Below the pieces are notes generated by a model that saw nothing but the letters and a program-made list of their open reading frames with translations, was not told where the DNA came from and did no database searches. A stretch of 64,000 bases of DNA from Clitoria ternatea (Eukaryota; Streptophyta; Magnoliopsida; Fabales; Fabaceae). Both the position numbers and the translations under genes were made by a program. Positions 1-10,475 of the stretch are shown one piece after another. Each line of letters begins with the position of its first letter. Positions within the stretch are counted from its first letter, which is position 1. The DNA is taken from contig CM075672.1 in assembly GCA_037962975.1 (NCBI GenBank), positions 56,056,501 through 56,120,500 of the forward strand. Direction: 5' to 3'.

Positions 1-1487
1 ATGTAGTCTTAGTTTTAGTTCATTTTATCTTATTTTTCCCTTAATTTCCATGGTTATTCTTCTATTTCCGCATATACTACTTGGGTAGTTATATTTTGCA
101 AGAATCTTCATGAATTAAGTCTATTTGCAAAAGGAATTGGAAGAATTTGAATGGAATAGTTAAAATGGAAAGAGTTCAAGTTTGTGGAAGACTCAAAATT
201 GAAGCCACTCCAACAATTGAAGAAGGATATACCAAAGAAGGCAATTCAGAACCCAAAAACACCCACAAAACATATGTTTATCAAGGCTCAGAGAAAACCA
301 CTGCTAGTGGAATTTCCCACTGGCCATGGAACATACTAGAAATGTAGAATAATTGAAGCAGAAAAACCCATTGCTAATGGGAAATTCTATTGGCCATGGA
401 GTTCACAGCCAAAAAATCCACTGGCCGTGGATTTTCCCACTGCCAGTGGTTTCTTCCCAGATTTCGATTTCCATACATTTTGGGTGCCAAACAGTACGAT
501 CCACTGCCAGTGGATTTTGCACATTGTAGTGGTTACCTTCAGTTTTCTCCTAATTTCAAAACATAAAAAGGAAAAAACGCAGGGACTTAATATACAGAGA
601 AACTAAGACATTTTTTGGTAGAAATTAAGAGATTCTTCTTAGAGATTTTGGAGAGGAATTCAAGGATCAACATGAAGAACATTGAATCTATAAAACTTTA
701 GGCATTAGATTAGAGCAAAAGTGAGAACTCTAGTTTTCTTCTAAACTCTTGTTTTGTAATTTTGATTTCTCTTATGTTTGACATTGAATTCCATTGTGGT
801 GTTGTAATCCTTTCCACTATGTCGAACTAAATTCCATTCTTGGGAATTAGGGTCTAGCATGTATATGAACCAAACCTGATTATTCTTCGTTCTTAATTAT
901 TAAATCGTGTTTCTTATTCAGTTTTATGAGTTTTTAATGCTTTTACTTTTTAGAGATAAGTGTAGATGATCTTAACTGGTATGGGTAATCGAAGGATTGG
1001 TGTATGGTTCGAATCACATAAAACTGAACCTAGGGATTTAGGTTACGAAAGTAAACGAGACTCTTTGAGGGATAATCAAGTTTTTATAAAGCATAAGGGA
1101 TCTAATTAGTGAATTGAATGTGGTTCTTCAATAATTAGGTACGTTAGTGAGGTTTCAAGAGAAAGTCACTAATCAAATTAGGAAAACTTGCCTTAGAAAA
1201 TAAGATTTAGTAATTTGGAAATTAAATTACAATTAGTTTTGGTCACAACATGTGAACCTTTAATTCCCAAGGGATTAATCTCCATTATTTTCAACTAAAT
1301 TTTCTCATTCGCATCGTTATTTGCTTAGTGGTTTCTGTTGTTTTCTATTGTAGGTCATTAAATTCTTAATTGTCAAATCATTAGTCTAGATAATCAAAAC
1401 ATGGTAAACCAGTAATTGGGCACAATCTCTGTGGGAACGATATTTTTTTATTACTACGATACCCCGTGCGCTTGTGGTTGGCTATCA
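1..1487 (+). mobile_element. Athila-like element A, 5' LTR (left end outside window)
   Basis: Non-coding, AT-rich sequence ending in CA at 1487, immediately before a tRNA-Asp-like primer-binding site. The last 100 bases (a 'ctgtgggaacgatat' block, then 'gataccccgtgcgcttg') resemble the U5 end usual in plant Athila elements. A palindrome array lies at 299-531, and a possible TATA-like stretch (cataaaaagg, about 555-575) follows it. The left end is outside the window, so neither the TG terminus nor a TSD can be tested. LTR identity rests on the PBS and the gag that follows; the matching 3' LTR is not recognisable. Confidence 0.7.
299..531. repeat. Palindrome array, CCACTGGCCGTGG type (LTR of element A)
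   Basis: About eight degenerate copies of a 13-14 bp near-palindrome: CCACTGCTAGTGG, CCACTGGCCATGG, CCATTGCTAATGG, CCACTGGCCGTGG, CCACTGCCAGTGG (twice) and weaker relatives. They are often paired across a short A/T spacer (ATTTTCC). Both arms vary together, so the dyad symmetry is better kept than any one sequence. A second array of the same motif lies at 4294-4497. Confidence 0.85.
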
Positions 1488-1493
1488 AGTTTT

Positions 1494-1511
1494 TGGCCTC
1501 GTTGCTGGGGA
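1494..1511 (+). other. Primer-binding site of element A (tRNA-Asp-like)
   Basis: TGGCCTCGTTGCTGGGGA matches 15 of 18 bases of the tRNA-Asp-complementary PBS usual in Athila/Tat elements (TGGCGCCGTTGCCGGGGA). It starts six bases after the LTR terminus at 1487. The interval 1512-1792 is untranslated leader with nothing else recognisable. Confidence 0.8.
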
Positions 1512-1792
1512 TTGTGTTTCCCCAATATTGGCTAAGAGGTGTTTTTATTAGACTAGATTTTAATTTTTCTGTATAATTTTTTTTCTTTTTCGTTTGTTCT
1601 TAATTTTTTCTATAAAATTACGCTTGGGGGTTTTGTCTGTTTGTGTTTTGTAGGACTTTTATGCAAAGAAGTGCAAGCTTTGTGTATATATTTGATCCAG
1701 AGATTGAAAGAACTCTATGAAAAATCAAGGCCTTGAGGAGACAATTAAAGCAGAGTAAGCATCAAGCTTCAAGCTCAACAAGCTAAACACAA

Positions 1793-3235
1793 ATGGATAA
1801 TCCTGACAATAGAGCACTCCATGATTTTACAGCGCCCAATGCAATAGGGAGGAGGTCTAGCATCACTAGGCCAAACATTGAGGCAAACAATTTTGAGTTG
1901 AAGCCATTTTTGCTCTTGATGGTTCAACAAAATCAATTTGAAGGATTGCCATCCCAGGATCCTAACTTACATCTACAAATTTTTCTTGAGTATTATGATA
2001 CACTCAAGGTAAATGAGGTCTCAAACGATACAATCAAGTTGAGGCTTTTCCCATTCTCCTTAAGGGACAAGGCCAGAGCTTGGTTGTATGTGCTTCCGGA
2101 GGGGTCAATCACTACATGGGAGAAATTGTCTCTTGAATCCTCAACAAATATTATTCATGGAGCAAAACAGACCAGTTGAGGAAGCAGATCATCACTTTCA
2201 CTCAGAAAGATGATGAGAATTTATATGATGCCTGGGAGAGGTACAAAGAAATGCTTCGGGAATACCCACACTATGGAATTGAACGTTGGTTGACTATGCA
2301 TATTTTTTATAATGGGCTCACCCCGAACCAGAAGGTAATCTTAGATGTCACAGCTGGTAGTGCCTTCATGAGTAAGAATATTGAGGAAGGTTACAACTTC
2401 ATTTAGGAAGTTTCCCAAAACACATACTAGTGGTCTTTAGAACGGAGTTTGTCAACCAAAACTCCAGGTAAGTACTCTTTAGATGTTAATTCCCTTCTAA
2501 CTGCTAAAGTAGAAGCATTGTCTGTTAAGTTTGATAAGCTGGGTACGGGTACTGCTAATGTGGCTTTTGAATTATGTGGTGTTTCAGGACATACCATTAC
2601 AGGTTGTCAGCTAGGAGTATCCCAAAGTACCGAAGTCGAGGTGCATCAAGTTGAGGCGATTAGGAACTATGGTGGTAACTATGGAAACAATTTCAGACAA
2701 CCACTGGGACCACTTGGTTTCCAAAATAGACCCCCTTCACTCCAAAACAATTAGAATAGTTACAGGCAACCACAACGATCCTATATTCCACATAAATCCA
2801 GATTGAATTCCCTGATGGAAACATTTGTAACTATGCAACTCAAGCAGAATAATGAGTTTTGAGGCGATAAAGAACTTAGCTTCGAAGGTTGACTCGCTAG
2901 CCACCCATAACAAGATATTGGAAACTCAGGTTGCTCAATAGGCTTCCAACTCTACTAGAATTCCAGGGACATTTCCAAGAAAACTAGAAGCAGGTCCATC
3001 CAACCACGCCATGGCTGTAACGCTTAGGAATGGTACACAATATGAAGGTCCAATGCCACCAAAGCAAAAACAAGTTGAGAAAGACTCTAAGGAGGATGAG
3101 ACCATATCACCTCCACTTGCTGTGGAAGAAGAGAAGCAAGAGAAGAACAGGGAGTTAAGCTATATCAACTTCTCATTCCTTTCCCTCAGCGCTTGGCTAA
3201 GGCCGAGTTGGATAAGCAGTTTGGTAAGTTTTTAG
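1793..3235 (+). pseudogene. gag pseudogene, Athila-like element A
   Basis: Athila-type Gag, broken by frameshifts near 2165 and stops near 2404 and 2753. The first segment carries the capsid pattern seen in this lineage (LRLFPFSLRDKARAWLYVLP, then SITTWEKL). The second carries the DAWERYKEMLREYPHYGIER helix and a degraded form of the usual IDAAAGGAFMSK block (LDVTAGSAFMSKN). A Cys-His remnant (ELCGVSGHTITGC) and a Gly/Asn/Gln-rich tail follow. The segment at 3011-3235 (AVTLRNGTQYEG, then an acidic Lys/Glu-rich linker) is the gag-protease spacer. It is old: every segment needs a frame change to continue. Confidence 0.8.
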
Positions 3236-3847
3236 AAGTCTTGGAAAACTCTACATTAATATTCCTTTCACTAATGCTTTGCAGCAAATTCCCACATACT
3301 CGAAGTTTCTGAAGGATATCTTGTCCAACAAAAGAAGGTTGGAAGAGAAAGGTACTGTAGCACTTATTGGAGAGTGTAGTGCACTGATCTAAAGGAAGCT
3401 GCCACCCAAGCTTCAGGATCCAGGTAGCTTTTCTATCCCATGCATGATTGGTGATATACCAATAGATAGAGCTTTATGTGATTTAGGAGCTAGTGTTAGT
3501 TTGATGCCACTGTCTATTTCTAAGAAGATAGGATTGAGTGAATTGAAACCTACTAGATGTCCTTACAATTGGCTGATAGATTTATTAAGTATCCTATAGG
3601 TATTTTAGAGGATGTTCCTATTAGGGTAGGAAAAATTTTTATCCCTGTTGATTTTATTGTGCTAGAGATGGATGAGGATTCCATGATCCCCATTATATTA
3701 GGTAGGCCATTTTTAGCAACTGTAGGTGCCGTGATTGATATTAAAAATGGTAAGTTGTCTCTGACTGTCAGGGACCAAAAGGTTGAATTTAAATTGATAG
3801 ATGCTTTAGAAAAACCTTTTCATGATAATGTTTACTGTAGCATTTAA
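3236..3847 (+). pseudogene. Retroviral-type aspartic protease, Athila-like element A
   Basis: The frame reads through a PSGS-type entry (DPGSFSIPCMIGD), then the catalytic strand LCDLGASVSLMPL near 3475-3515, where D-L-G-A is the Athila variant of the D-S-G-A active site. A one-base deletion near 3560 shifts the frame. The second half (LADRFIKYPIGILEDVPIRVG, then IILGRPFLATVGAVIDIKNG) is the C-terminal part of the protease with its conserved ILGRPFL flap-side strand. The enzyme would have processed Gag-Pol; this copy cannot be translated as one piece. Confidence 0.85.
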
Positions 3848-3859
3848 TTAGTTGACCAA

Positions 3860-4150
3860 GTGGTGAAAGAAGAGATTCTTCCTAAGGACCCACTTGACTT
3901 AGCTTTTCTGAATGAGCCTGTAGGAACATCAAAATGCAGTAAGGGTTATGCACCACTAAAACATGATACTGAAGTCATGTGTGACAAAGTGGTGAACCTA
4001 AATGTGGAACTTAAGCCTTTAAATTCCACACTAAGGTATGAATTTCATGGCTCTAATAGGTTCTTGGTTGTAATTTAGGTATAGCATCCAGCTAAAGACG
4101 TTAAACTTAACACTTGTGAGGAGGTAACCCCATGAAGATTTATATATTTT
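3860..4150 (+). pseudogene. Start of RT joined to end-of-pol tail: internal deletion of element A
   Basis: The frame runs through the protease-RT linker (VELKPLNSTLRYEF, equivalent to LKPLPENLKYVYL in element B at about 19375) and stops after FLVVI at 4078. The next bases (gctaaagacgttaaacttaa, then gaggaggtaacccc) resemble the motif that follows the end of pol in Athila-type elements. Reverse transcriptase, RNase H and integrase, about 3.5-4 kb, are therefore missing by one internal deletion. The identity of the tail motif is from memory of the family. Confidence 0.65.
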
Positions 4151-4293
4151 CTTATTTTTCTATATTCTTATCAAGCTAAAAAAATAAAAAATCAAATAAA
4201 TTAGAAAAGAAAAAAGAAACAAACAAAAATAGTAGGATCCCTCTTTGTGACAAAGGAAGAAAAAGGAGGCAAAATTTTTTGAAGTGAGGTAGT

Positions 4294-4497
4294 AAGTTCC
4301 ACGGGCAGTGGGAATTCCCACTGGCTGTGGATCTTTCTGTGTACCTAGAGGAAACTTTTTTATAGGGCACAAACAGTAGGATCCACTGGCCGTGGAAAAT
4401 TCCACTGGCCGTGGATCCCATCAGTGTTTTAGCATGAATTTTTGGGGGCTTAAACAGTACACTCCACGGGCTGTGGGAAATCCCACTAGCCGTGGAG
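4294..4497. repeat. Second CCACTGGCCGTGG-type palindrome array, after pol of element A
   Basis: Six to seven copies: CCACGGGCAGTGG, CCACTGGCTGTGG, CCACTGGCCGTGG (twice), CCACGGGCTGTGG, CCACTAGCCGTGG. The unit and pairing are as at 299-531, but the flanks do not match the LTR, so this is not simply the 3' LTR. A C/T-rich tract (4545-4690) and a GTAAGAAA donor-like site near 4697 follow, resembling a 5' leader upstream of a lost ORF. Confidence 0.8.
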
Positions 4498-4509
4498 CGT
4501 GTACCCATG

Positions 4510-6560
4510 CCCACAAACTGACTTTGAAACCATACATTGGCTTATGTTCTCACGCACTCATTCCTCTTGCTTCATCCTCCTTACTTCATAACTTCAAAAC
4601 CCATTCTTTGCATCTTGCTATTCTTATTTTCCATCATCCTCTCTACACATTACTCATCATCATTGTAAAAATTTTGCACTTCATTCTCCAATTACAAGTA
4701 AGAAACATCGTTCTCTTTGCTTTAGTTTGGGTTTTTTTTCTAAAGTTTTGGGGTTCATTCAAATTGGTTGTTTCTTTGATTATTCTTGTAAATTGATGTA
4801 TTGGAAACATTAATGGTTGATTAATAAGGCTTGTATATGACATGAATTGCAATGGGTATGATTGAAACCTCATGAACAGCCAAGTTTGTTCATCTTAATC
4901 CATGAACCCCATTTATTCTATTCTAATTAAATGTTGTTTCTTATTGTGATTTGAGTATTGATTTGGATTCATGGTTGTATTCTTGTTAATTTGTGAGTAA
5001 AAGGACATGTAGGATGATCCAACAATATACATTATTTAATTATTTATGGATTCTCTATACCTCACCCTCTGCCTAATCCGACTTTTACTAGTTTGAAGGG
5101 CAGGGCTTCATTTCTGTTTTCAGGTACAAGTGATGATGCAAAGGACCCCTTGGACACTGAGATGCAACCTCCCCAAGAGTACTCAACAGGGCCATTTCTC
5201 ACCTCCTTCTCCATGAAAGGTGATCCTATTCGAATAAGTATCCGTTTACCTTGATCTTTCCTTACTGAACACTGAGGACACTGTCCATCTTTAGTTTGGG
5301 GTGGTAGGTAACAGAAACTTATTCTGAACCCTTGTACTATTGTTTTATGTTATTTTTTATTATTTATTTTTTTATGATTTTCATGCCTTGTTTACTGCTT
5401 TTCTGTTTAGGATGACATGGTTTGTCTCCTTGTTATAACTATCTTGCAAGTTTGTGTCAATTTGAATTATAAAATTTTAGCCCTTTTGGATTCCAAAATA
5501 AAATAAAATCAAAGAAGAAAAACAGAATAAATAAATTTGTTTTATGATTGCTAGTTTCTCTAGATGAACCACACATGATGATTCCCTATTTGCTTGGACT
5601 ATGACTAATTGCCATTTAAATAGAGAGCTTTTTGGCCAAAAAAGGGTAAAACATTCTGAAAAACCCTTGTTTTTCTTCTTTGAGTGTATCATGCATTTTA
5701 GGCACTTTAGAACTTGGCTTATGACCGATTCAAAATGGTTGGTGACTACATGTTATGGAATGAAAAAGGCAATCTAGGTTTTATTCTTTAGCCTCAGAAT
5801 TTGAATGTTATATTTACCATTAGTTGCCCCCTGTTGAGCTTAAAATGTTTATTCTTGAAAACAACTGATATTTAATTTTCTAAATCCCTGAGAAAAATCA
5901 AGGATGGCAACTAGATGAAAAGGCTCAAAGAAAAATTGGTTTGAATTGGGAAATGAAAATAATAAAAATGTGAAATTATGGTTCCAATAAAAAAATAGAG
6001 AAGAAGAAAAAGGATGATAGTGAGAATATAATAAGGAGTCAAGTTTAAAAATGAAAATGAATAAGACTCCTTAGAAGTTTTTGAATGAGAAAGAAAATGT
6101 GTTTTCTGGTTTGCCTTTTGAAACTCAGTATTCTCAAGAATTTCATTGTTAAAACCTTTTTGAACTTCCCTTTTTCTTGATATCCATCCCTGTTCTGTGA
6201 ACCCCTAGCCCCATTACAACCAATTGAAAGACCTTTAGACCATAACGTGTTTTCTGGATAACTATGGAGATTAGGGCCACTTGCCAAGCTTATGGTAATG
6301 TTTTGAAATGTTGTGATTTGAGTGATACTTATACACAAGCCTAAACACTTAGATAGAAATGAAAGGATGTGTATCTGTAGTCTGGTCCTGGTAAGCATGG
6401 TATGAATAATGATGTGGTTTCTATTTTGATAATCTTGTAATCATCTGTTAATGATAATTCTAATTGGGATCCTTGAGTGGGTTTGAGTTCTTCATTCTTT
6501 ATTATTCATGCTTGTGATGATAGTGATTGCTTGGGGACAAGCAATGTCCTAGTTTGGGGT
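4510..6560 (+). other. Non-coding 3' part of element A (env position empty)
   Basis: No coding region can be supported. Two tail-like motifs are visible: 'ctgaggacactgtcc' followed by 'tagtttggggtggtagg' at about 5268-5312, and 'cttggggacaagcaatgtcc' followed by 'tagtttggggtgt' at about 6530-6562. The second is the purine-rich stretch that normally abuts the 3' LTR in Athila elements, but no LTR follows and CACTA transposon sequence begins within about 10 bases. The 3' LTR has therefore been lost at this junction. The interval may hold a deleted env-like gene. Confidence 0.55.
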
Positions 6561-6569
6561 GTCAAAGTT

Positions 6570-7675
6570 CAATTTTTAACCATCCCGGTCGTTCTGGGGG
6601 CAAGGTCACAAATTGTTACATTGATGAGAAACATCGAAAGGTGGCTCACTTGTATATTCTTCTAAATTGCCCAAAAGTGGAACCCTATTTGGAGTAAGTC
6701 ACCAACTTATATATTGCCTTCTAAAGCTAGTATTCATTGTAACTAAAATGTTGTTCTTTAAATAATTATATATAGATATGTTGAAACTAGAGCAAAATGA
6801 TATAACTAATGACCAAATTCATAATGAGGTATCATCCAAATTCATGGGTTTGTTTGCAAAACACGTAAGACCTGTATACCTTCCGTTTTGTTGTTGAACT
6901 TTAAATTTTATATATCTAACTATGACCAATGTGTTATGCTGTAAATAGATTCAAGACCCTAATAACCATATTGAGGATCCCTTACTTCAATCCCTTTCTT
7001 AGGGGTCGGTGAAAACGGTTAAAAAATAGCCCATATAAACGGCTACAAGTTTAACCATTTCCAATGGAGTGAAGGGATACGCACCCAAAATTATGCGATT
7101 TATGCTAAAGGCACAAATGGATAGTTAGAGGAAGACTTCTATGGAGTGTTGACAAAGATTATTTGAAGTTTCTTTCTCTGGACAACTAAGAAGAGATGTC
7201 ATTCTATTCAAGTGTGATTCGTATGACAACATAATCGGTGTAGGAATAAAGGTTGACAACAACTATGGTTTAGTTGAGGTTAAGAAAAATGGTAGATATA
7301 AAGGGTTTGATCCTTTCATTTTTACCTAACAAGCCAAGCAGGTTTATTACACAGACTTCCCTGGAGGGTACTAAGACTGGCCTTTAGTCATCAAGGCCAA
7401 GGCCCAAAGTCAAATCATTGATAATGTTTTTGATGAGGTTGAGGGTGCTTATCAGCTCGCTCTGAACAAGCTTAATGATTGTCATTTGCTATTCAACATT
7501 CATCTAGTGATATTGGATGAGACACTTGCCACTATAGGGGGTGAACACATTAATAAAGAGGTGGTCTCCCAATCAAAACGGTCTAGGGCTGATTTGTAGA
7601 CTGAGGACCCTGTTGAAATAGATAGTCATAGTGACACTAAAACTGAGGGGGAATTTCAAACTGAAACTAACACAA
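6570..7675 (+). pseudogene. CACTA transposase (TNP2-type) C-terminal exons and DUF4216-like domain
   Basis: Three exon pieces keep canonical splice borders. The first ends in KVAHLYILLNCPKVEPYL before GTAAGT at 6694. The second is 6776-6864, ending FMGLFAKH before GTAAGA. The third starts at 6949 with IQDPNNHIEDPLLQSLS. A DUF4216-like block then runs from about 7060 to 7430, including DVILFKCDSYDN, GIKVDNNYGLVEV and FDPFIF, then AKQVYYTDFPGG. Frameshifts and stops interrupt it (near 6999, 7123 and 7330). Proteins of this family excise and insert CACTA elements by binding their subterminal repeats. A probable intron donor (GTATGT) lies at 7677. Confidence 0.8.
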
Positions 7676-7767
7676 AGTATGTAGTTATTCAACATATATA
7701 CATATATACATATTTTTATAGTTTGAAACTAACATTTGTTTTCATGGTTTTATTTACAAATGATAGG

Positions 7768-9462
7768 ATGTTGACTACTGTTCAGTCGAGGTGGGGGTTC
7801 AAGGACTCCCGCATCCTGTCTGTGCACCCGATAGCAGACCATCACACCACTACAGACCCCTACCTTACAACATACTTTGTCACCACCACAGACGATAGCA
7901 TCACAACCGATCACACCATAGCAGACCACTATAGCACAACAGACTCCTTCCCCACCACAGACCACTACAGCACAACAGACTTATTCACCATTAGAGACCA
8001 CAGCATAGCAGATTCCTTCATTATAGGGTTTGGATGACCTCTCGAGGCGACCCCACCTTCAAGATCCCCTCTACCCACTCTGGTCCCACTGCCGGGCAGA
8101 GATGAGTATGTATTACTATATAATTTGTTTTAAGTTTCTTAGTTGGTAGCTTGTTAGTTGCTTTGTAATTATAATTCATATAGTACCTAAATTGGTTTAT
8201 TGTATGTTAGTTATTTAGTACTTGTATACATTGAACTATGTTGGGAACTCTTCTATTTGTAATAGGGAAACCTTTCAAATTTGGAAATGTTACATTTACA
8301 GGGGAGACTGCCAAAATTTTGATAGGCTCCCTATGTGTAAGTTGTTTTATTTGTTTCTAACTGTTGTTTATTACAACTTTGTTGATAGTAGTCACACTAC
8401 CAAAGTGATTACTAAGGTTCTAAAGGCCCAGTGGGATGGTCCATACATCTCTTGGACAGATGCTATGAAGGTTGTCCAGGATAGGTGGTTAGACACCTTT
8501 TCGGTAAGTTAACATTTCCCTTTGTTATGAATTTATGGCTAATTCATACACCTATTTTTAATTTTGAAATCGCATTTCATGTAACAGCGTGATTATCAAT
8601 GGACAGAGGGTATGATAGATAAGATTAGAAGGGTCTTTACCACAAAGACCTCAAAAATCATCAAGAGTACCCTTTGGAAGGTGAGGGACAAGGGCGAGCG
8701 CCCTCGTTAGATCCCTGAGGACCACTAGGATAGGATGGCCCATAAGATAGGGGTGTCTTGTTCCAGCAGGTAAGTGCTTGAAACAAAGCAAATAGAGCAG
8801 TTGATGTTGCTACCTCTAACTACACCGAGGGCAGTATTTCAGTCCTTGAGCATAAAAAGAGATTTGTAAGTATATTTTGTTAAACATTTTTTACGAATGA
8901 CATAATGTGTTTTCTATTAACAATCTGAATATATTATGAACAATAGAAGCAGAAGGAGCACCGCGAGCCATCATTGTTTGAGGTCATGCAAATGACTAAG
9001 AAAAACAAAACGGGTGCTTGGGTTAACTAAAAATCAACAGATATGGCAGTAATTTAATTTAACTTACACATGCTTAAACTTACAAATTATATTATTGAAT
9101 TTTATCATTATTTTACATTTGTAGGAGGCGTATCTTACCATGAGGGCTAAGAAGGAGGCGGAGTTGGTGCCTCCACACCTGAAGGGGAGGTACCTCCCAC
9201 CCTTTCTTGTTCTGATGGCAACGCCATCTATATGGAGGTTGTTAGCGGCGTGAATAAGAAAGGAAAGGTGTTTAGATTGGGCGGTTTGGGCACACAGCTA
9301 GCCAAAAAGGGAAAGACCTCTTCCTCTTTCTCTTTTGGCCCTCCTGTAGCCGTTGTTCAGGTTATTGAGAACCTGAAAAATGAGCTACAGAAGAAGAGAT
9401 GCCGTAGGCAGCTGTTGGAGGAGCAGGCCGAGGAGGACAGACGCTGGAGCCTACTACTATAG
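7768..9462 (+). pseudogene. CACTA second gene region: Q/T-rich linker and Transposase_24-like domain
   Basis: The segment starts after an acceptor at about 7767. At 7830-8015 a degenerate repeat gives a Pro/Gln/Thr-rich linker (PPQTTTAQQT units). The piece at about 8390-8503 (VLKAQWDGPYISWTD...RWLDTF) ends at a GTAAGT donor; after an acceptor at 8588 come DYQWTEGMIDKIRRVFTTK and a KGERP motif. A later piece has the Transposase_24 signature (NRAVDVATSNYTEGSISVLE, cut by a GTAAGT at about 8870), then an EPSLFEVMQMTKK block. The last exon (about 9125-9462) encodes a GPNKKG-like motif (SGVNKKGKVFRLGG) and a C-terminal coiled coil rich in Glu, Lys and Arg. Several stops make it a pseudogene. Confidence 0.7.
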
Positions 9463-9464
9463 GA

Positions 9465-9992
9465 CCAAGCTACCAAGGATTGACGACGGGCCAAGGAGGA
9501 ATGAGTCGAGACTCGTTGACAACTAGCATAGCAGAAGGAGCTTATCATGCAGATGATGGCGAGGCTACCCCCTACTTCCCAGCCATCCCCACCACCACCA
9601 TAGGATCCCCCTTTACCATGATTTTATTTTTCCATGCTTCATTTTTTTGTATATTGTATACATTCTATATATTTGGTTTAAAGTTTATATCATTTGATAT
9701 TTTTGTATCTGTTTATGTCATTTTTCTTTTCTATGTGAATTTTTGCCAATTTAATATTGTATTACTAAAAATTAAAATTCAAGAAAACCCTAAATCACAA
9801 TATTATTGTAATTATTAACTAATCAGTTCAATTAAAAAATAAACAAAAATTAAATTCAATTAAAAATTAATATACAAAAATATAATTAAAAAAACCAAAT
9901 ACAGATATTAGCAACAGAAAAAGAGACAGGCTCCGTCGCCAATAATAGCACACTAGCAACAAGTAATAGTGGTCGCTAATACTGGCTACATA
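9465..9992. other. AT-rich 3' flank of the CACTA gene
   Basis: This interval contains the AT-rich 3' untranslated sequence of the CACTA gene and the first subterminal repeats. An inverted copy of the repeat core (GTCGCTAATACTGGCTAC, 9973-9990) lies directly before the tandem array and could pair with units downstream. No ORF is supported. Confidence 0.6.
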
Positions 9993-10251
9993 GCGACGAC
10001 AGTCAGTGGTCGCTGTGTAGCTAGTATTAACGACGACAATGCGTGGTTGCAGTGTAGCCAATAATAACGAAGGCCTAATGTGGTTGCTGTGTAGCCAGTA
10101 TTAGCGATGACATTGCGTGGTCACTGCGTAGCTAGTAATAGTGACGGTGTAAGGTGGTCTTTGTGTAGCTAGTAATAGCGACGGCCTAACATGGTCGTTG
10201 TCTAGCCAGTACTAGCGACGGCTTAAGGTGGTTACTATATAGCCGGTAATA
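9993..10251 (+). repeat. Seven tandem 37-bp CACTA subterminal repeats
   Basis: Units start at 9993, 10030, 10067, 10104, 10141, 10178 and 10215, every one exactly 37 bp. Each unit opens with a form of GCGACGGCCTAA, continues through GTGGTCGCTGTGTAGC and ends in CAGTAATA. There are no insertions or deletions between units, only substitutions. The array then decays into a GCGACAGAG remnant and related words up to 10471. Repeats of this kind are the usual binding sites of CACTA transposases. Confidence 0.95.
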
Positions 10252-10439
10252 GCGACAGAGTACATCACTAACATAGGGACCCAATTAGTGACGTCGTGAC
10301 CCCATTGAAACCTCTACGACGTGATAATCTATTCATTGTTGTTGTTTCAGTGACAATGGTGGTAGCGACAACATCTTGTCTGTCTTATTTTTCGTTGCTA
10401 ATATGTTTAGCGATGGAAATTTCATGATTTAGCAACGAG

Positions 10440-10471
10440 TTTGGGAGGTCACTAATTGGTTTTATTTAGTG
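10440..10471 (+). other. CACTA right terminus
   Basis: The minus strand reads CACTAAATAAAACC inward from 10471, the form of a CACTA terminal inverted repeat. An internal CACTAA at 10450-10455 faces the terminal TTAGTG, giving a small hairpin at the very end. Tat-lineage coding sequence starts within five bases after it. The 3-bp target duplication cannot be tested because the left end is missing. Confidence 0.7.
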
Positions 10472-10475
10472 CCGT

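Larger units (their letters stand above)
6568..10471 (+). mobile_element. CACTA (En/Spm) DNA transposon remnant, right-hand part
   Basis: It contains the C-terminal exons of a TNP2-like transposase, a DUF4216-like domain, a Transposase_24-like region, a subterminal 37-bp tandem array, and a terminus ending in ATTTAGTG at 10471 (CACTAAATAAAACC on the minus strand). The left end and most of the transposase are absent: the element is joined directly to the tail of Athila-like element A near 6562-6570. To its right a Tat-lineage pol remnant begins at once. Boundaries are good on the right and uncertain on the left. Confidence 0.8.

Noticed and set aside
4294..4497. Reading the second palindrome array of element A as its 3' LTR
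   Set aside because: The flanking sequence does not match that around 299-531; only the motif is shared.
4392..4796. 134-codon open frame with C-terminal hydrophobic stretches, possible env-like protein
   Set aside because: It starts inside the palindrome array and its hydrophobicity comes from a T-rich tract; no family resemblance.
7723..8037. Open frame rich in Thr, Asp and His repeats as a novel low-complexity protein
   Set aside because: It crosses a splice acceptor, and a different frame gives the Pro/Gln/Thr linker expected between the CACTA domains.
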